A stretch of 64,000 bases of DNA, taken from an uncultured Tissierellia bacterium. GTDB lineage: Bacteria > Bacillota > Clostridia > Tissierellales > Peptoniphilaceae. Below are positions 51,640-61,242 of this stretch, one piece after another. Numbering within the stretch: the stretch's first letter is position 1; every line of letters starts with the position of its first letter. Position numbers and translations under genes: made by a program. Location of the stretch: assembly GCA_902488465.1 (NCBI GenBank), contig CABTWE010000002.1, positions 1 through 64,000 of the forward strand, given 5' to 3'. A model generated the notes under the pieces. That model did not search any database. It was not told the origin of the DNA and worked only from the letters and a program-made list of their open reading frames with translations.

Positions 51640-52649
51640 TTATCGCCTTCTTGTTTCACAACTTCCCCGATTACAACCGGTGCTTCGCCGATTTTTTCCA
51701 GTGTTTGAATAAATTCGTCCTTTGCGTTTTTATCAATTGCAAAAACAAATCCAATTCCCATATTGAATGTTCCGTACATTTCTTTTGTTTCAACTCCGCC
51801 CCATTCTTGAATCAAGCCAAAAATGTGTGGAGTTTTAATATCTTTGATTGTAACTTTTGCAGCCATACCTTCAGGCATCATTCTTGGAATATTTTCATAG
51901 AAACCGCCGCCTGTAATGTGGCACATTCCGTGAACTGCATTCGTCTTTAATGCTTCAAATACAGCTTTTTTGTATATTCTTGTCGGTGTCAAAAGGACTT
52001 CGTCGAGCGGTTTATCAAAGCCGTCATAAACTTTCTTTAGGTCAATATTCTTTGTTTTGAGAATTTTTCTGACTAAACTGAATCCGTTTGAGTGAACGCC
52101 CGATGAAGGAAGTCCCACAAGAACGTCACCGACTTTAACGCTTTTTTCATAGTCGATGATTTCATCTTCTTCAACACATCCGACTGCAAAACCTGCGATG
52201 TCATATTCATCTTCTGAATAAAATCCAGGCATTTCAGCTGTTTCTCCGCCGATTAGTGCACATCCGGATTGAACACAACCTTCTGCGACACCTTCAACAA
52301 TTTCTGCCATTTTTTCAGCAATGAGTTTTCCTGTTGCAATATAGTCTAGGAAGAACAACGGTTCTGCACCTTGACACAAAATGTCATTTACACACATTGC
52401 AACAGCATCAATTCCGACTGTGTTGTGTATGTCGGTCATAAATGCAAATTTAAGTTTCGTTCCGACACCGTCTGTGCCAGAAACCAAAACAGGTTTTTTG
52501 TAATCCTTGAGTTTAAATAATCCGCTAAAACCGCCAATGTCGGCCATAACTTCAGGCCTTACTGTTCTTTTAATATGCTCTTTTATAAGTTTTACTTCCT
52601 TGTAGCCTTCGTTCTTATCAACGCCGGCATCTTTGTATGAAATAGCCAT
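51618..52649 (-). CDS. purM: Phosphoribosylformylglycinamidine cyclo-ligase (AIR synthetase)
   Basis: ATP-dependent ring closure of FGAM to AIR. It has 343 residues. SYKDAGVDKNEGYKEVKLIK is the standard opening. VLVSGTDGVGTKLKFA is the ATP/metal motif, CVNDILCQGAEPLFFLDY and LIGGETAEMPGFY follow, and CHITGGGFYENIPRM is near the C-terminus. It overlaps the purF stop (TAATG), behind AAAGGAGAAGA. Confidence 0.97.
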   Translation of the reverse strand: MAISYKDAGVDKNEGYKEVKLIKEHIKRTVRPEVMADIGGFSGLFKLKDYKKPVLVSGTDGVGTKLKFAFMTDIHNTVGIDAVAMCVNDILCQGAEPLFFLDYIATGKLIAEKMAEIVEGVAEGCVQSGCALIGGETAEMPGFYSEDEYDIAGFAVGCVEEDEIIDYEKSVKVGDVLVGLPSSGVHSNGFSLVRKILKTKNIDLKKVYDGFDKPLDEVLLTPTRIYKKAVFEALKTNAVHGMCHITGGGFYENIPRMMPEGMAAKVTIKDIKTPHIFGLIQEWGGVETKEMYGTFNMGIGFVFAIDKNAKDEFIQTLEKIGEAPVVIGEVVKQEGDKCVIEEL

Positions 52650-54004
52650 TATTCTTCTCCTTTATAAATTGTTCCTTCCGGGAATTTCCCTGTAAAACAC
52701 CCTTGTGTAAAATCATCTCCGCCGAAAGCTTTGAAAAGTCCTTCAAGTGAAATATATTCAAGGCTGTCTGCACCGATCATCTTTGTGATTTCATCCTTTG
52801 TGTGCATTGCAGCAACAAGTTCTTCTCTTGTAGGTGTATCCATCATAAGATTTGATGAATATTTAACCATTGGGCATCCAATCCTTACGTGAATTTCCTT
52901 TGCACCTGCATCTCTAAGCATCTTTACAGTTCTTCTCATTGTCGTTCCTCTAACAATTGAGTCGTCGACCAAAACCAAACGCTTGTTTTGAATATATTCC
53001 TTAATCGGATTCAACTTAATTTTTACACCCAAATCGCGAAGTTCTTGATTTGGTTGTATGAATGTTCTTCCGACATAACGATTCTTTATAATTCCTTCTG
53101 TGTATGGGATTCCTGATTCTTCTGAATACCCTACAGCAAAACTTATTCCTGAGTCAGGTGCGCCGATTACCAAATCTGCATCTTGCGGATGTTCTTTTGC
53201 CAAAATTCTTCCGGCATTTAAACGGCTTAAATAAATGCTCCTTCCGTCGATAATTGAATCCGGTCTTGCGATATAAACCATTTCAAAAACGCCAAGTTTT
53301 CTCTTTGATGCATCGCCTTTTCTAATAATGTCAAGACCTTTGTCTGTTATTCTTATAACTTCGCCCGGCAACACATCTCTCACAAATTTCGCACCTATTG
53401 AGTCGAATGCGCAAGTTTCACTTGCAACAAGATAGCGGCCGTTCAGCTCTCCGATTGAAAGAGGTTTGATTCCGTATGCGTCTCTTGCCGCATAAATCAC
53501 ATTTTCCGCCATGACAATAAGAGCGTATGAGCCCATAAGCATGTCAAGCGTATCCATAATTGAATGTTCCAAATCCATATTGTAATTTTTTACAATAAGT
53601 GTTGCAATAACTTCAGTATCAAGATTTGATTGGAACATGTAGCCCTTCATTTGTAAATCATTCTTGAGTTTTGCAGCATTTGTTATGCAACCGTCATGAA
53701 CAATTCCAAGTGCGCCATGTCTGTATCCGGCGACGATAGGTTGATTATATGGATATTCAAATCCTTCGCCTCTTGAAGCCATTCTTACGTGACCAATTGC
53801 CAAATTTCCTCTCATTTGAGCGACTCTGTCATCTTTAAAAACATCGCTCACCAAACCTTGTTCCTTGTAATAATCCATAAGTCCGTTGTTGTAGGTTGCA
53901 ATACCACATGATTGTTGTCCTCTGTGTTGAAGAGCATAAAGCATATAATATAAATATTCTGCAGCACCGTCTTTATCGGAATAAACACCCGCTATACCAC
54001 TCAT
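52649..54004 (-). CDS. purF: Amidophosphoribosyltransferase with Ser at the catalytic Cys position
   Basis: First committed step of purine synthesis: PRPP plus glutamine (or ammonia) to phosphoribosylamine. It has 451 residues. The glutaminase domain is recognisable (YALQHRGQQSCGIAT, GHVRMASRG, VHDGCITNA) and so is the PRPP site (LVLVDDSIVRGTTMRR). The nucleophile normally follows the initiator Met as Cys (MCGI-). Here the start is Met-Ser-Gly-Ile (ATG AGT). GGAGGA lies just upstream with an in-frame stop behind it, so no alternative start can supply a Cys. There is no propeptide. The C-terminus (FTQGCFTGKFP) keeps one of the cysteines of the Bacillus iron-sulfur site. Confidence 0.95.
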   Translation of the reverse strand: MSGIAGVYSDKDGAAEYLYYMLYALQHRGQQSCGIATYNNGLMDYYKEQGLVSDVFKDDRVAQMRGNLAIGHVRMASRGEGFEYPYNQPIVAGYRHGALGIVHDGCITNAAKLKNDLQMKGYMFQSNLDTEVIATLIVKNYNMDLEHSIMDTLDMLMGSYALIVMAENVIYAARDAYGIKPLSIGELNGRYLVASETCAFDSIGAKFVRDVLPGEVIRITDKGLDIIRKGDASKRKLGVFEMVYIARPDSIIDGRSIYLSRLNAGRILAKEHPQDADLVIGAPDSGISFAVGYSEESGIPYTEGIIKNRYVGRTFIQPNQELRDLGVKIKLNPIKEYIQNKRLVLVDDSIVRGTTMRRTVKMLRDAGAKEIHVRIGCPMVKYSSNLMMDTPTREELVAAMHTKDEITKMIGADSLEYISLEGLFKAFGGDDFTQGCFTGKFPEGTIYKGEE

Positions 54005-54032
54005 TTTAAGTCCTCCGAAATATTATAATAAA

Positions 54033-54512
54033 TTAAGCCTCGAGTTCCTTGTTCATCTCTACTACTTGGTCTTGTAATTCTTTTCTATAATCAACTAATT
54101 TGCCCTTAAGTTCATCATATTTTAAGCTAAGCATTGAAATAGCTAAAAGTGCAGCATTTTCCCCGCCGTCAATTGCAACAGTTGCAACAGGAATACCTTT
54201 CGGCATTTGTACTACTGATAAAAGTGAATCCATGCCACCCATAACTGATGTCTTTGCCGGAATTCCAATTACCGGAACAATTGTGTTTGCAGCAATAACT
54301 CCACCCAAATGTGCAGCCTTTCCTGCGATTGCAATAATAACCTCAATTCCTTCTTTTTCTGCTGATTCAGCAAATTCAAAAGCTCTCTTTGGAGTTCTGT
54401 GTGCAGAAATTACCTCCATATGTGTTTCAACATTAAACTTGTCAAAAATTTTCTTTGCTTTTTCTGCGATTTCTCTGTCAGAAATGCTTCCCATAATAAT
54501 AGCTGCCTTCAA
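54033..54512 (-). CDS. purE: N5-carboxyaminoimidazole ribonucleotide mutase (PurE)
   Basis: Interconverts N5-CAIR and CAIR. It has 159 residues. IIMGSISDREIAEKA is the class I opening. SAHRTPKRAFEFA holds the catalytic His, and IAIAGKAAHLGGVIAA and GGMDSLLSVVQMP follow. The start codon is TTG at 54512, with AGGAGG 7 nt before it. The next ATG is seven codons in, within the active-site motif. It is the first gene of the operon, behind the riboswitch. No purK is in the window. Confidence 0.95.
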   Translation of the reverse strand: MKAAIIMGSISDREIAEKAKKIFDKFNVETHMEVISAHRTPKRAFEFAESAEKEGIEVIIAIAGKAAHLGGVIAANTIVPVIGIPAKTSVMGGMDSLLSVVQMPKGIPVATVAIDGGENAALLAISMLSLKYDELKGKLVDYRKELQDQVVEMNKELEA

Positions 54513-54546
54513 TTTAATACCTCCTCAAAAATTGAATCGTTAAAAT

Positions 54547-54592
54547 AAAATAAGCCCGAACGGATAGGAAAAACCTACCCGCCCGGGCTTTT
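54547..54592 (-). terminator. Riboswitch-controlled terminator of the purine operon
   Basis: On the minus strand AAGCCCGGGCGGGTAGG pairs with CCTATCCGTTCGGGCTT around TTTTT, then T-rich sequence. Its 5' arm contains the GCCCGGG that closes the upstream aptamer, so aptamer and terminator compete. Confidence 0.88.
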
Positions 54593-54668
54593 CTCCCTTC
54601 GGTGTAGAGAAGATTGCTCTTCTCTTGTATCGCTCGGTCCTTCCATGGGTGGATCCCTAGATACACTT
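54578..54668 (-). ncRNA. ykkC-class riboswitch, probably PRPP subtype
   Basis: The minus strand carries the ykkC hallmarks: CTAGGGATCC, GGACCGAGCGA, a variable hairpin (AGAGAAGAGCAATCTTCTCT), then ACACCGAAGGGAGAAAAG and CCCGGG. P1 pairing GTGTATC with GATAC and GTGT with ACAC is visible. ykkC RNAs sense guanidine, ppGpp or PRPP. PRPP is assigned because the operon is de novo purine synthesis, as known for that subtype. A TTGTCA -35-like hexamer lies in the 3' end of the upstream gene. Confidence 0.85.
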
Positions 54669-54684
54669 TTTCAAAAAAATTTAA

Positions 54685-55698
54685 TTAAAATCTTTTTTTA
54701 TATTCCTCTGACAAAATATCATTTATCTCATAGTTTTTATAATATTCCATCGGAGTCGGGTCAGCTTCAGGAACGAAAAATATAACCGCATCTTTCATAA
54801 GATACATATTTAAATCTCCGAACATAAATTGACCTTTTTTATAGCTTTCTTTTAGTTTGTTTACAATCGATTCTCTATCTTTCCAAGACACCCTTATAAA
54901 ATCATCCGGATTTAAAACAGTTCCCTTCTTTAAGTCAAAATTTATCGAATTGAAAATCTTTCTTTTCTTTTTGCCTTTTTCCAAGAACCCGTCAAAGATA
55001 ACACTCAGAAAGTTTTTATCGTAAATCCCGATGTCGTATTTAACATACAAATTGTCGTATTCATATTTGTCAAAAGTATCTTTTATATATGCTTCAAGTT
55101 TTTTATTCACAAAAGATTGCTTTTGATTCTCAACATAAGGATATACAATATAGGTTGACTTCAGCGGAACAGCCTTTTTGGAAACTTTCTTTATGTTTCC
55201 GTCAGCGTCTTTTTCATTCACTTTATTTATTTCATAAATATATTTGCTGTAGACTTTAGGCATTATATCTTCAATCTTATATCTGAAATATAAGTTGTCG
55301 TTTAAATAAAACACATCGAGGTCCAAAACATAATAAAAGAAAATATGAGGAACATACGTTACTCCGTCTTTTATATCCGGACTAAGATACAATTTTATTT
55401 GATCGCCATATCTGTTTTTATAGTTGTCCTGACCGACCGTTAAAGTTGCTTTAAACATTCCCTTTGACACAGAAATGTTGCCTTTTCCATTCCAATGAAC
55501 ATCAAAGCCCAGTGTTTCACACGTTTCACGAAGCGGAATCATATAGATCGTTTCGCCGGTTGAATCACTGACACTATAGGGTTTTATTTTGTATTCGTGA
55601 TCTTTTATGCCTGTCATCTTACTTATTTCAGTTTCCGCTTTAACGGCAAAACTAAAAAAAAGTACAAACAACAGAACTGTTAAAAAACGTTTTTTCAT
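54685..55698 (-). CDS. Exported stalk-domain protein (copper amine oxidase N-like) with DUF3298-like C-terminus
   Basis: Protein of 337 residues with a signal peptide (LTVLLFVLFFSFAVKA). Residues about 50-150 resemble the copper-amine-oxidase N-terminal stalk domain: MIPLRETCETLGFDVHWNG, ISVSKGMFKATLTVGQ and DGVTYVPHIFFYYVLDLDV. Residues about 175-330 resemble the DUF3298/RsiV-type extracytoplasmic fold, with FFVPEADPTPMEYY near the end. Likely a surface sensor or wall-associated protein. The riboswitch of the pur operon begins 17 nt after its stop. Confidence 0.75.
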   Translation of the reverse strand: MKKRFLTVLLFVLFFSFAVKAETEISKMTGIKDHEYKIKPYSVSDSTGETIYMIPLRETCETLGFDVHWNGKGNISVSKGMFKATLTVGQDNYKNRYGDQIKLYLSPDIKDGVTYVPHIFFYYVLDLDVFYLNDNLYFRYKIEDIMPKVYSKYIYEINKVNEKDADGNIKKVSKKAVPLKSTYIVYPYVENQKQSFVNKKLEAYIKDTFDKYEYDNLYVKYDIGIYDKNFLSVIFDGFLEKGKKKRKIFNSINFDLKKGTVLNPDDFIRVSWKDRESIVNKLKESYKKGQFMFGDLNMYLMKDAVIFFVPEADPTPMEYYKNYEINDILSEEYKKRF

Positions 55699-55818
55699 TT
55701 CAACCCCCTATTATATGAGTCTTGCGACCAGGTCCTTTCTACAAAAATAAATAAAAATAAATATCAACCGTACAACTCAATTGTATCACATTTAAATGAA
55801 AAATAAAAGTCTTTTTTA

Positions 55819-56718
55819 TTAATCATCAAAACTTTTCCAATGAAAACCGAACACTTGGTGTGCACTTGAAACAATCATAAATGCATTTTTGTCCAAATCT
55901 TTCAAGTGGTTCTTCAGCTTGATAAAGTCACGGTTTGTTACTACTGTTTGAACAATCGTTCTTTTTTCCATTGTATAAGCACCGGTTGCTTCATATATTG
56001 TCGCACTTCTTCCAAGAAGAATAAGGAACGAACTGACATCCTTAGGATGTTCGGTTGCAATAAAACAAAGCTTTCCGGCTGTGAGGCCATCTATTGTGTA
56101 GTCAATTATGAGTCCGTTCATTATAACTCCAATTAGACAAAATAGTGCAATTTCAACACCATAAGTAAAACCAACGGCAAGAGTTATTAAAAAGTCCGTT
56201 ACAAGGCACCCTTTCCCAAGATCGAGCCCCAAATACTTATATAAAACCTTAGCAATTATGTCAGAGCCGCCCGTTGAGGCTCCTTGATTTAAAACAAATC
56301 CGACTCCTATGCCGTAGATAAGAACAGCTACAACTAAATTCAAGAATGTATTTTGTACAATCGGTGCATTCATTGGAATCAAAATTTCCAAAACCCAAAC
56401 CGTACCCGAAAGTGCAAGAGTCGATATGACGGTTAAAAATCCAAATTTATTCCCTATTAATATAAATCCAATAATAAATAATACTGCGTTTACAATAAGT
56501 AGAAGCGGTCCAGTGTCGAGCGGTAAAAGTTTTGCAAGAATAAGTGCAAGTCCGGTCGCTCCACCAAGAGAGAGATTGCTCGGTAAAAGAAAGAAATGAA
56601 TTGACGCCGCAATCATTAGAACTCCGATGATAATAAATGCCACTTGTTTTTTACTTATTGAAGAATTTTGTTTAATAATATTTTCGACTTTTTGGAGTCG
56701 ATTTTGTTTTTCACTCAT
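55819..56718 (-). CDS. YitT family membrane protein (DUF161/DUF2179), second paralog
   Basis: Protein of 299 residues from ATG 56718 (GAGG upstream). The in-frame ATG at 56769 lies before the leader hairpin and has no ribosome site. It has the same layout and motifs as the copy at 40271: FFLLPSNLSLGGATGLALIL, NQGASTGGSDIIAKVLYKYLGLDLGKG, and a C-terminal DUF2179 domain ending SSAHQVFGFHWKSF. It follows gcvPB in the same direction with a terminator-like hairpin between them. Its function is unknown. Confidence 0.88.
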   Translation of the reverse strand: MSEKQNRLQKVENIIKQNSSISKKQVAFIIIGVLMIAASIHFFLLPSNLSLGGATGLALILAKLLPLDTGPLLLIVNAVLFIIGFILIGNKFGFLTVISTLALSGTVWVLEILIPMNAPIVQNTFLNLVVAVLIYGIGVGFVLNQGASTGGSDIIAKVLYKYLGLDLGKGCLVTDFLITLAVGFTYGVEIALFCLIGVIMNGLIIDYTIDGLTAGKLCFIATEHPKDVSSFLILLGRSATIYEATGAYTMEKRTIVQTVVTNRDFIKLKNHLKDLDKNAFMIVSSAHQVFGFHWKSFDD

Positions 56719-56735
56719 AATTACCTCTATGTAAT

Positions 56736-56793
56736 GAAAAGACGCGAGAATCAAACAAATCTCGTCCAAGCTCTGTCAAATTAACTTCGCGTC
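56736..56793 (-). promoter_or_regulatory. Hairpin with competing arms between gcvPB and yitT
   Basis: On the minus strand GACGCGAA (56793-56786) and GACGAGA (56766-56760) can each pair with TTCTCGCGTC (56750-56741), which is followed by TTTTC. It may terminate the gcv transcript or attenuate yitT. Confidence 0.55.
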
Positions 56794-56816
56794 CTTCATT
56801 TTATTAAAAATTTATT

Positions 56817-58286
56817 TTATTCTTTTTCTTTTTCGTATCTTACGATAGGTTTTCTTGCTGCCAATGTTTCGTCAGGTCTTGATACCTCAGTTGTAAGAGG
56901 TGATTGTTTCAAGCTTTCCGGATTTTCTTTTGCAGTCTTTGCAATATCAATAAGAGCAGCAGCAAATTCTTCCAAACTTTCCTTGGATTCTGTTTCAGTC
57001 GGTTCAACCATAAGTGCTTCGTTCACAATTAGTGGGAAGTATACTGTTGGTGGATGGAATCCTCTGTCGATAAGTCCTTTTGCAACATCGAGAGTTGTTA
57101 CACCTGACTTTTCGTAGTCTTTTAATCCACCCAATACAAATTCATGTTTGTAAAGTGTATCAACCGGAACATTATAGTAATCCTTAACAAGGTGGAAGAG
57201 ATAGTTTGCATTTAAAACAGCTCTTTCAGAAGCTTGTTTTAAACCGTCTGAACCCATGCTCAAAATGTAAGAATAAGTTCTTACAAGAACAGCGAAATGT
57301 CCATAGAAATTCTTCATCTTTCCGATGGAGTATTCCTTATCATAGTTCAAGTGGAATTTGTCGCCGTCTTTTTCAATTACCGGAACAGGAAGGAATTCTT
57401 CGAGTTCTTTCTTTACACCGACCGGTCCTGCACCAGGTCCCCCGCCTCCGTGTGGAGTTGAGAAAGTCTTGTGAACGTTAAAGTGAATAACGTCAAATCC
57501 CATTTTACCAGGTCTGCAGTGTCCCATGATAGCATTTGCATTTGCACCGTCATAGTAGCAAAGTCCGCCTGCTTCATGGATTATGCCTGTGATTTCCTTT
57601 ATGTGTTGGTCAAAAATTCCAAGTGTGTTCGGGTTTGTAAGCATAAGTCCTGCTGTATCGTCGCCGACTGCAGCTCTCAGTGCATCCAAATCAACCAAAC
57701 CGTTTTCATCACTTGGAACTTCAACAGGAATCAATCCTGAAACTGCAGAAGTTGCAGGGTTTGTTCCGTGTGCTGAGTCAGGTACGATAACCTTATTTCT
57801 CTTTGTATCACCATTCTTTTCATGGTAAGCCTTAATAATCTTTATACCTGTGAGTTCTCCTTGAGCACCTGCACCCGGTTGAAGTGTAACGGCGTCCATT
57901 CCGGCAATTTCTTTTAGTTGTTCTTGAAGATTGTACATAAGCTCAAGAGCTCCTTGAACTTCATCTTCATCTTGATACGGGTGAATGCCCGCAAAGCCCG
58001 GAAGAGCAGCCATTTCTTCATTTATTCTAGGATTGTACTTCATTGTACAACTTCCAAGCGGATATAGTCCTGTGTCAACTCCGTAGTTTTTGTTCGAAAG
58101 ATTTGTAAAGTGTCTGATGACATCAACTTCACTTACTTCCGGTAAATTCGGACATGAGTCCGCAAGATATTTTTCCGGAATTGCACTCTTTAAATCAGTT
58201 TCTTCAACGTCAAGAGGTGGTAAATTATAGCCCTTTCTTCCCGGAGTAGAAACTTCAAAAATTAATTTATCATATTTTCTAAACAT
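56817..58286 (-). CDS. gcvPB: Glycine dehydrogenase (decarboxylating) subunit 2
   Basis: C-terminal half of the P-protein, 489 residues, carrying the PLP lysine in [18 protein letters not shown] (about residue 273). [17 protein letters not shown] and [14 protein letters not shown] are further conserved motifs. Together with GcvPA it decarboxylates glycine and loads aminomethyl on GcvH. Its start overlaps the gcvPA stop (TAATG). Confidence 0.97.
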   Translation of the reverse strand: MFRKYDKLIFEVSTPGRKGYNLPPLDVEETDLKSAIPEKYLADSCPNLPEVSEVDVIRHFTNLSNKNYGVDTGLYPLGSCTMKYNPRINEEMAALPGFAGIHPYQDEDEVQGALELMYNLQEQLKEIAGMDAVTLQPGAGAQGELTGIKIIKAYHEKNGDTKRNKVIVPDSAHGTNPATSAVSGLIPVEVPSDENGLVDLDALRAAVGDDTAGLMLTNPNTLGIFDQHIKEITGIIHEAGGLCYYDGANANAIMGHCRPGKMGFDVIHFNVHKTFSTPHGGGGPGAGPVGVKKELEEFLPVPVIEKDGDKFHLNYDKEYSIGKMKNFYGHFAVLVRTYSYILSMGSDGLKQASERAVLNANYLFHLVKDYYNVPVDTLYKHEFVLGGLKDYEKSGVTTLDVAKGLIDRGFHPPTVYFPLIVNEALMVEPTETESKESLEEFAAALIDIAKTAKENPESLKQSPLTTEVSRPDETLAARKPIVRYEKEKE

Positions 58287-59620
58287 TATTTCCCTCCTAA
58301 AAGTTCTACTAATCTGTCCATTTCTTGTTTAGTACGTTTTTCAGTAACAGCAAACATTACGTTGTCATAGCCTTTGAAGAATCTCTTTAGTCCGAAACCA
58401 CCGATCATTTCTTTGTCTTTCAAGAGCTCTCTTTGCTTGTCAGCCGTTAATCCTTCAACTACAAATTCTTTAAAGAACGGTTGATTCCATTTGAGCTTAA
58501 AGCCTTTTTCTTCAAGTTTTGATTGGAGATAGTGAGCCTTTGACATAGATTGAATTGCGACTTCTCTGAGACCTTGTTTGCCTAAAAGACACATATAAAT
58601 TGTTGCTGCAAGTGTATTTACACCTTGGTTTGAACAAATATTTGAAGTTGCTTTTTCACGACGTATATGTTGTTCTCTTGCTGTTAATGTCAAAACATAG
58701 CAGCGTTTACCGTTGCTGTCGACAGTTTGACCGACAATTCTGCCCGGCATCTTTCTAAGGAACTTTTCGGTTGTACACATAAATCCGAGGAGCGGTCCTC
58801 CGAATTCTGTTGCTATACCGAGAGCTTGTCCTTCACCAATTACAACATCCGCACCCATATCGCCAGGTTTTTTCAAAACGCCTAAGCTGATTGGATCAAC
58901 TGCTGCGACAAATGAGGCTTTCTTTGCGGTGTGTGTTATGTTTGCACATTCTTCTAAATCTTCGATAATACCGAAGAAGTTAGGGCTTTGAACCATAACG
59001 CAAGCTACATCGTCATCAATTTTATTTTTTAAATCTTCAATATCAGTAATTCCGTCTTTTTCTTTGATAAGAACTACTTCGATACCTTGTCCTTTTGCAT
59101 AATTATCCAAAACTTTTCTTGAGCTTGGATTCAATGTTTCACTTACTAAAACTTTATTCTTTTTATTGACCGTTGCACACATTATAGCAGCTTCAACCAC
59201 AGCGTTTGAATGGTCGTAAACGGAAGCGTTAGCAACTTCCATTCCGGTCAAATCGCATAGAAGTGTTTGGAACTCGAAAATGTATTGTAAAGTTCCTTGT
59301 GATACTTCAGGTTGATATGGTGTGTATGATGTTAAGAATTCTCCACGGCTTACAATCGGAGCTATAATGCTTGGAATGTAGTGATCATAGAGTCCTGCGC
59401 CGAGGAATGAAGGAACATCCGCAGATGAAAGATTTTTCTTTGCGAGCTTTCCGATAATGTTTCTAACTTCAATTTCGGATTTTGCTTTCGGCAAATTCAA
59501 AGCTTCCTTCATTCTCATGCTTTCAGGAACGTCTGAATATAAATCATCTACACTTTCCAAACCGATAGCTTCGAGCATGCTCTTAATATCGTTGTCGGTA
59601 TGTGGTAGATATGGATGCAT
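58286..59620 (-). CDS. gcvPA: Glycine dehydrogenase (decarboxylating) subunit 1
   Basis: N-terminal half of the P-protein. It starts at ATG 59620 (444 residues), [20 protein letters not shown], behind GAGGAAG. An in-frame ATG at 59674 lies inside gcvH without a ribosome site. Motifs include [50 protein letters not shown] and [18 protein letters not shown]. It overlaps nothing but starts within 2 nt of the gcvH stop. Confidence 0.97.
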   Translation of the reverse strand: MHPYLPHTDNDIKSMLEAIGLESVDDLYSDVPESMRMKEALNLPKAKSEIEVRNIIGKLAKKNLSSADVPSFLGAGLYDHYIPSIIAPIVSRGEFLTSYTPYQPEVSQGTLQYIFEFQTLLCDLTGMEVANASVYDHSNAVVEAAIMCATVNKKNKVLVSETLNPSSRKVLDNYAKGQGIEVVLIKEKDGITDIEDLKNKIDDDVACVMVQSPNFFGIIEDLEECANITHTAKKASFVAAVDPISLGVLKKPGDMGADVVIGEGQALGIATEFGGPLLGFMCTTEKFLRKMPGRIVGQTVDSNGKRCYVLTLTAREQHIRREKATSNICSNQGVNTLAATIYMCLLGKQGLREVAIQSMSKAHYLQSKLEEKGFKLKWNQPFFKEFVVEGLTADKQRELLKDKEMIGGFGLKRFFKGYDNVMFAVTEKRTKQEMDRLVELLGGK

Positions 59621-59621
59621 T

Positions 59622-60005
59622 CTATGCTTCCTCTTGTAAGAATTTTTCATAATCTGCAGCTGACATAAGTTCATTTACATCGTCTGCATTTTCCATTTTG
59701 ATTTTGCAAATCCAAGCATCGTATGGCTTTTCATTTAACATTTCAGGAGCATCTTCAAGTTCTTCGTTTACTTCAACAACTGTTCCTGCTACAGGTGCAA
59801 ATAAATCACTTGCTGCCTTTGTTGATTCAATTGCTGCAACTGAATCGCCTGCTTCGAACTCATCATCTTCTTCCGGTAATTCAACGTAAACGATTTCTCC
59901 CAAGTGTTCTTGTGCGTAATCGCAAAGTCCTATATATGCTTCTTCCCCTTCAACTTTTAACCATTCGTGGTCCTTTGTGTAAAATAAATCTTTTTTAACT
60001 TCCAT
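59622..60005 (-). CDS. gcvH: Glycine cleavage system H protein
   Basis: Lipoyl carrier of 127 residues, shuttling the aminomethyl group between P, T and L proteins. YTKDHEWLKVEGEEAYIGL opens it, and the lipoylated Lys is in AAIESTKAASDLFAPVAG (about residue 64). The C-terminus LMSAADYEKFLQEE is standard. TAAGGAGG precedes the ATG. No L-protein or lipoate ligase gene is visible in the window. Confidence 0.97.
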   Translation of the reverse strand: MEVKKDLFYTKDHEWLKVEGEEAYIGLCDYAQEHLGEIVYVELPEEDDEFEAGDSVAAIESTKAASDLFAPVAGTVVEVNEELEDAPEMLNEKPYDAWICKIKMENADDVNELMSAADYEKFLQEEA

Positions 60006-60054
60006 TGTAATCCTCCTTATATTGGCTTTTCGCCTTAATTTATTACATCACAAA

Positions 60055-61164
60055 TTATTTTGTGTGTTTGTTTCCTCTTGCTTCAAGAAATTTCTTTGAA
60101 ATAATTTTTGCAGGTACCGGTTTGTTTCTGATCATAATATCAAATGTGTTTCCAATACCTTTGTATTCCTTTTCAATAAGTGCGTTACCTATTCTTGTTC
60201 CAAGTGTCGGTGACAAGTAACCTGTTGTAACATGTCCAATTTCTTTTCCGTCTTTTTCAATCTTGTATCCTGCTCTTGGAATTCCACGTCCTTCAAGTTC
60301 AAATCCTACAAGTACTCTCTTTGGATTTGCTGCATATTCTTCAAGTGCTTTTCTTCCGTTGAAATCATTTCCTGTCTTTAAATCAACAAAGAATTTAAAT
60401 CCTGCTTCAATAGGGTTGATGTCAGGACCGATTTCTTGTCCATAAAGTGGAAGAGATGCTTCAAAACGAAGTGTATCTCTGCATCCAAGTCCGCAAGGAA
60501 GTAAGTTTACATCCTTTCCTGCTTCAAGCACTGCATCAAAAACAGTTTTAATTGATTCGGTGTCTGTATATATTTCAAATCCGTCTTCACCGGTGTAACC
60601 TGTTCTTGAAATTAGGCACTTCTTTCCGGCGATTTCAACTCCGTCTTTAAATGTGAAGAACGTAATCTTTGACAAATCTTCGTCTGTTAGCTTTTGAACA
60701 ACTTCTTCAGCCTTTGGTCCTTGTACTGCAACTTGACCTGTTTCATCAGAAACATTCTTGACTTCAACATCAAATTTTTTAGATTCTTCTAAAATCCATT
60801 TGAAATCCTTGTCAATATTTGCTGCATTCACAACCAAATAATATTTTTCATTATTGTATCTGTAAACCAATAAATCATCAACTACAAATCCATTCGGTTC
60901 GCACATAAATGTGTATTGAACTTGATTGTCCTTTTGACGGATAATGTCGTTTGTCATCATGAAGCTAACAAATTTTTCTGCTTCCTTTCCTGTTACCCAA
61001 ATTTCTCCCATGTGAGAGACGTCAAATATACCGGCTCTTTCTCTAACAGCCTCATGTTCTTCTTTTAGTCCGCTGTACTCCACAGGAAGATTCCAACCTG
61101 CATATTCAACCATATGCCCGCCGAGTCTTACGTGAGCATCATAAAGCGGTGTTTTTTTTGCCAT
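60055..61164 (-). CDS. gcvT: Glycine cleavage system T protein (aminomethyltransferase)
   Basis: Moves the methylene group from GcvH to THF, giving 5,10-methylene-THF and ammonia. It has 369 residues. KTPLYDAHVRLGGHMVEYAGW opens it and RAGIFDVSHMGE is diagnostic. VQGPKAEEVVQKL, the substrate segment RTGYTGEDGFEIY and CGLGCRDTLRFEASLPLYGQE follow. It is the first gene of gcvT-H-PA-PB, with a 49-nt gap to gcvH. TAAGGAGATGATTGT precedes the ATG. Confidence 0.97.
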   Translation of the reverse strand: MAKKTPLYDAHVRLGGHMVEYAGWNLPVEYSGLKEEHEAVRERAGIFDVSHMGEIWVTGKEAEKFVSFMMTNDIIRQKDNQVQYTFMCEPNGFVVDDLLVYRYNNEKYYLVVNAANIDKDFKWILEESKKFDVEVKNVSDETGQVAVQGPKAEEVVQKLTDEDLSKITFFTFKDGVEIAGKKCLISRTGYTGEDGFEIYTDTESIKTVFDAVLEAGKDVNLLPCGLGCRDTLRFEASLPLYGQEIGPDINPIEAGFKFFVDLKTGNDFNGRKALEEYAANPKRVLVGFELEGRGIPRAGYKIEKDGKEIGHVTTGYLSPTLGTRIGNALIEKEYKGIGNTFDIMIRNKPVPAKIISKKFLEARGNKHTK

Positions 61165-61242
61165 ACAATCATCTCCTTATATTAAATTTAGTTCCAGCCC
61201 AATCATATGCATACTACATTAAAGGGCTTGACACCTAAGTTT

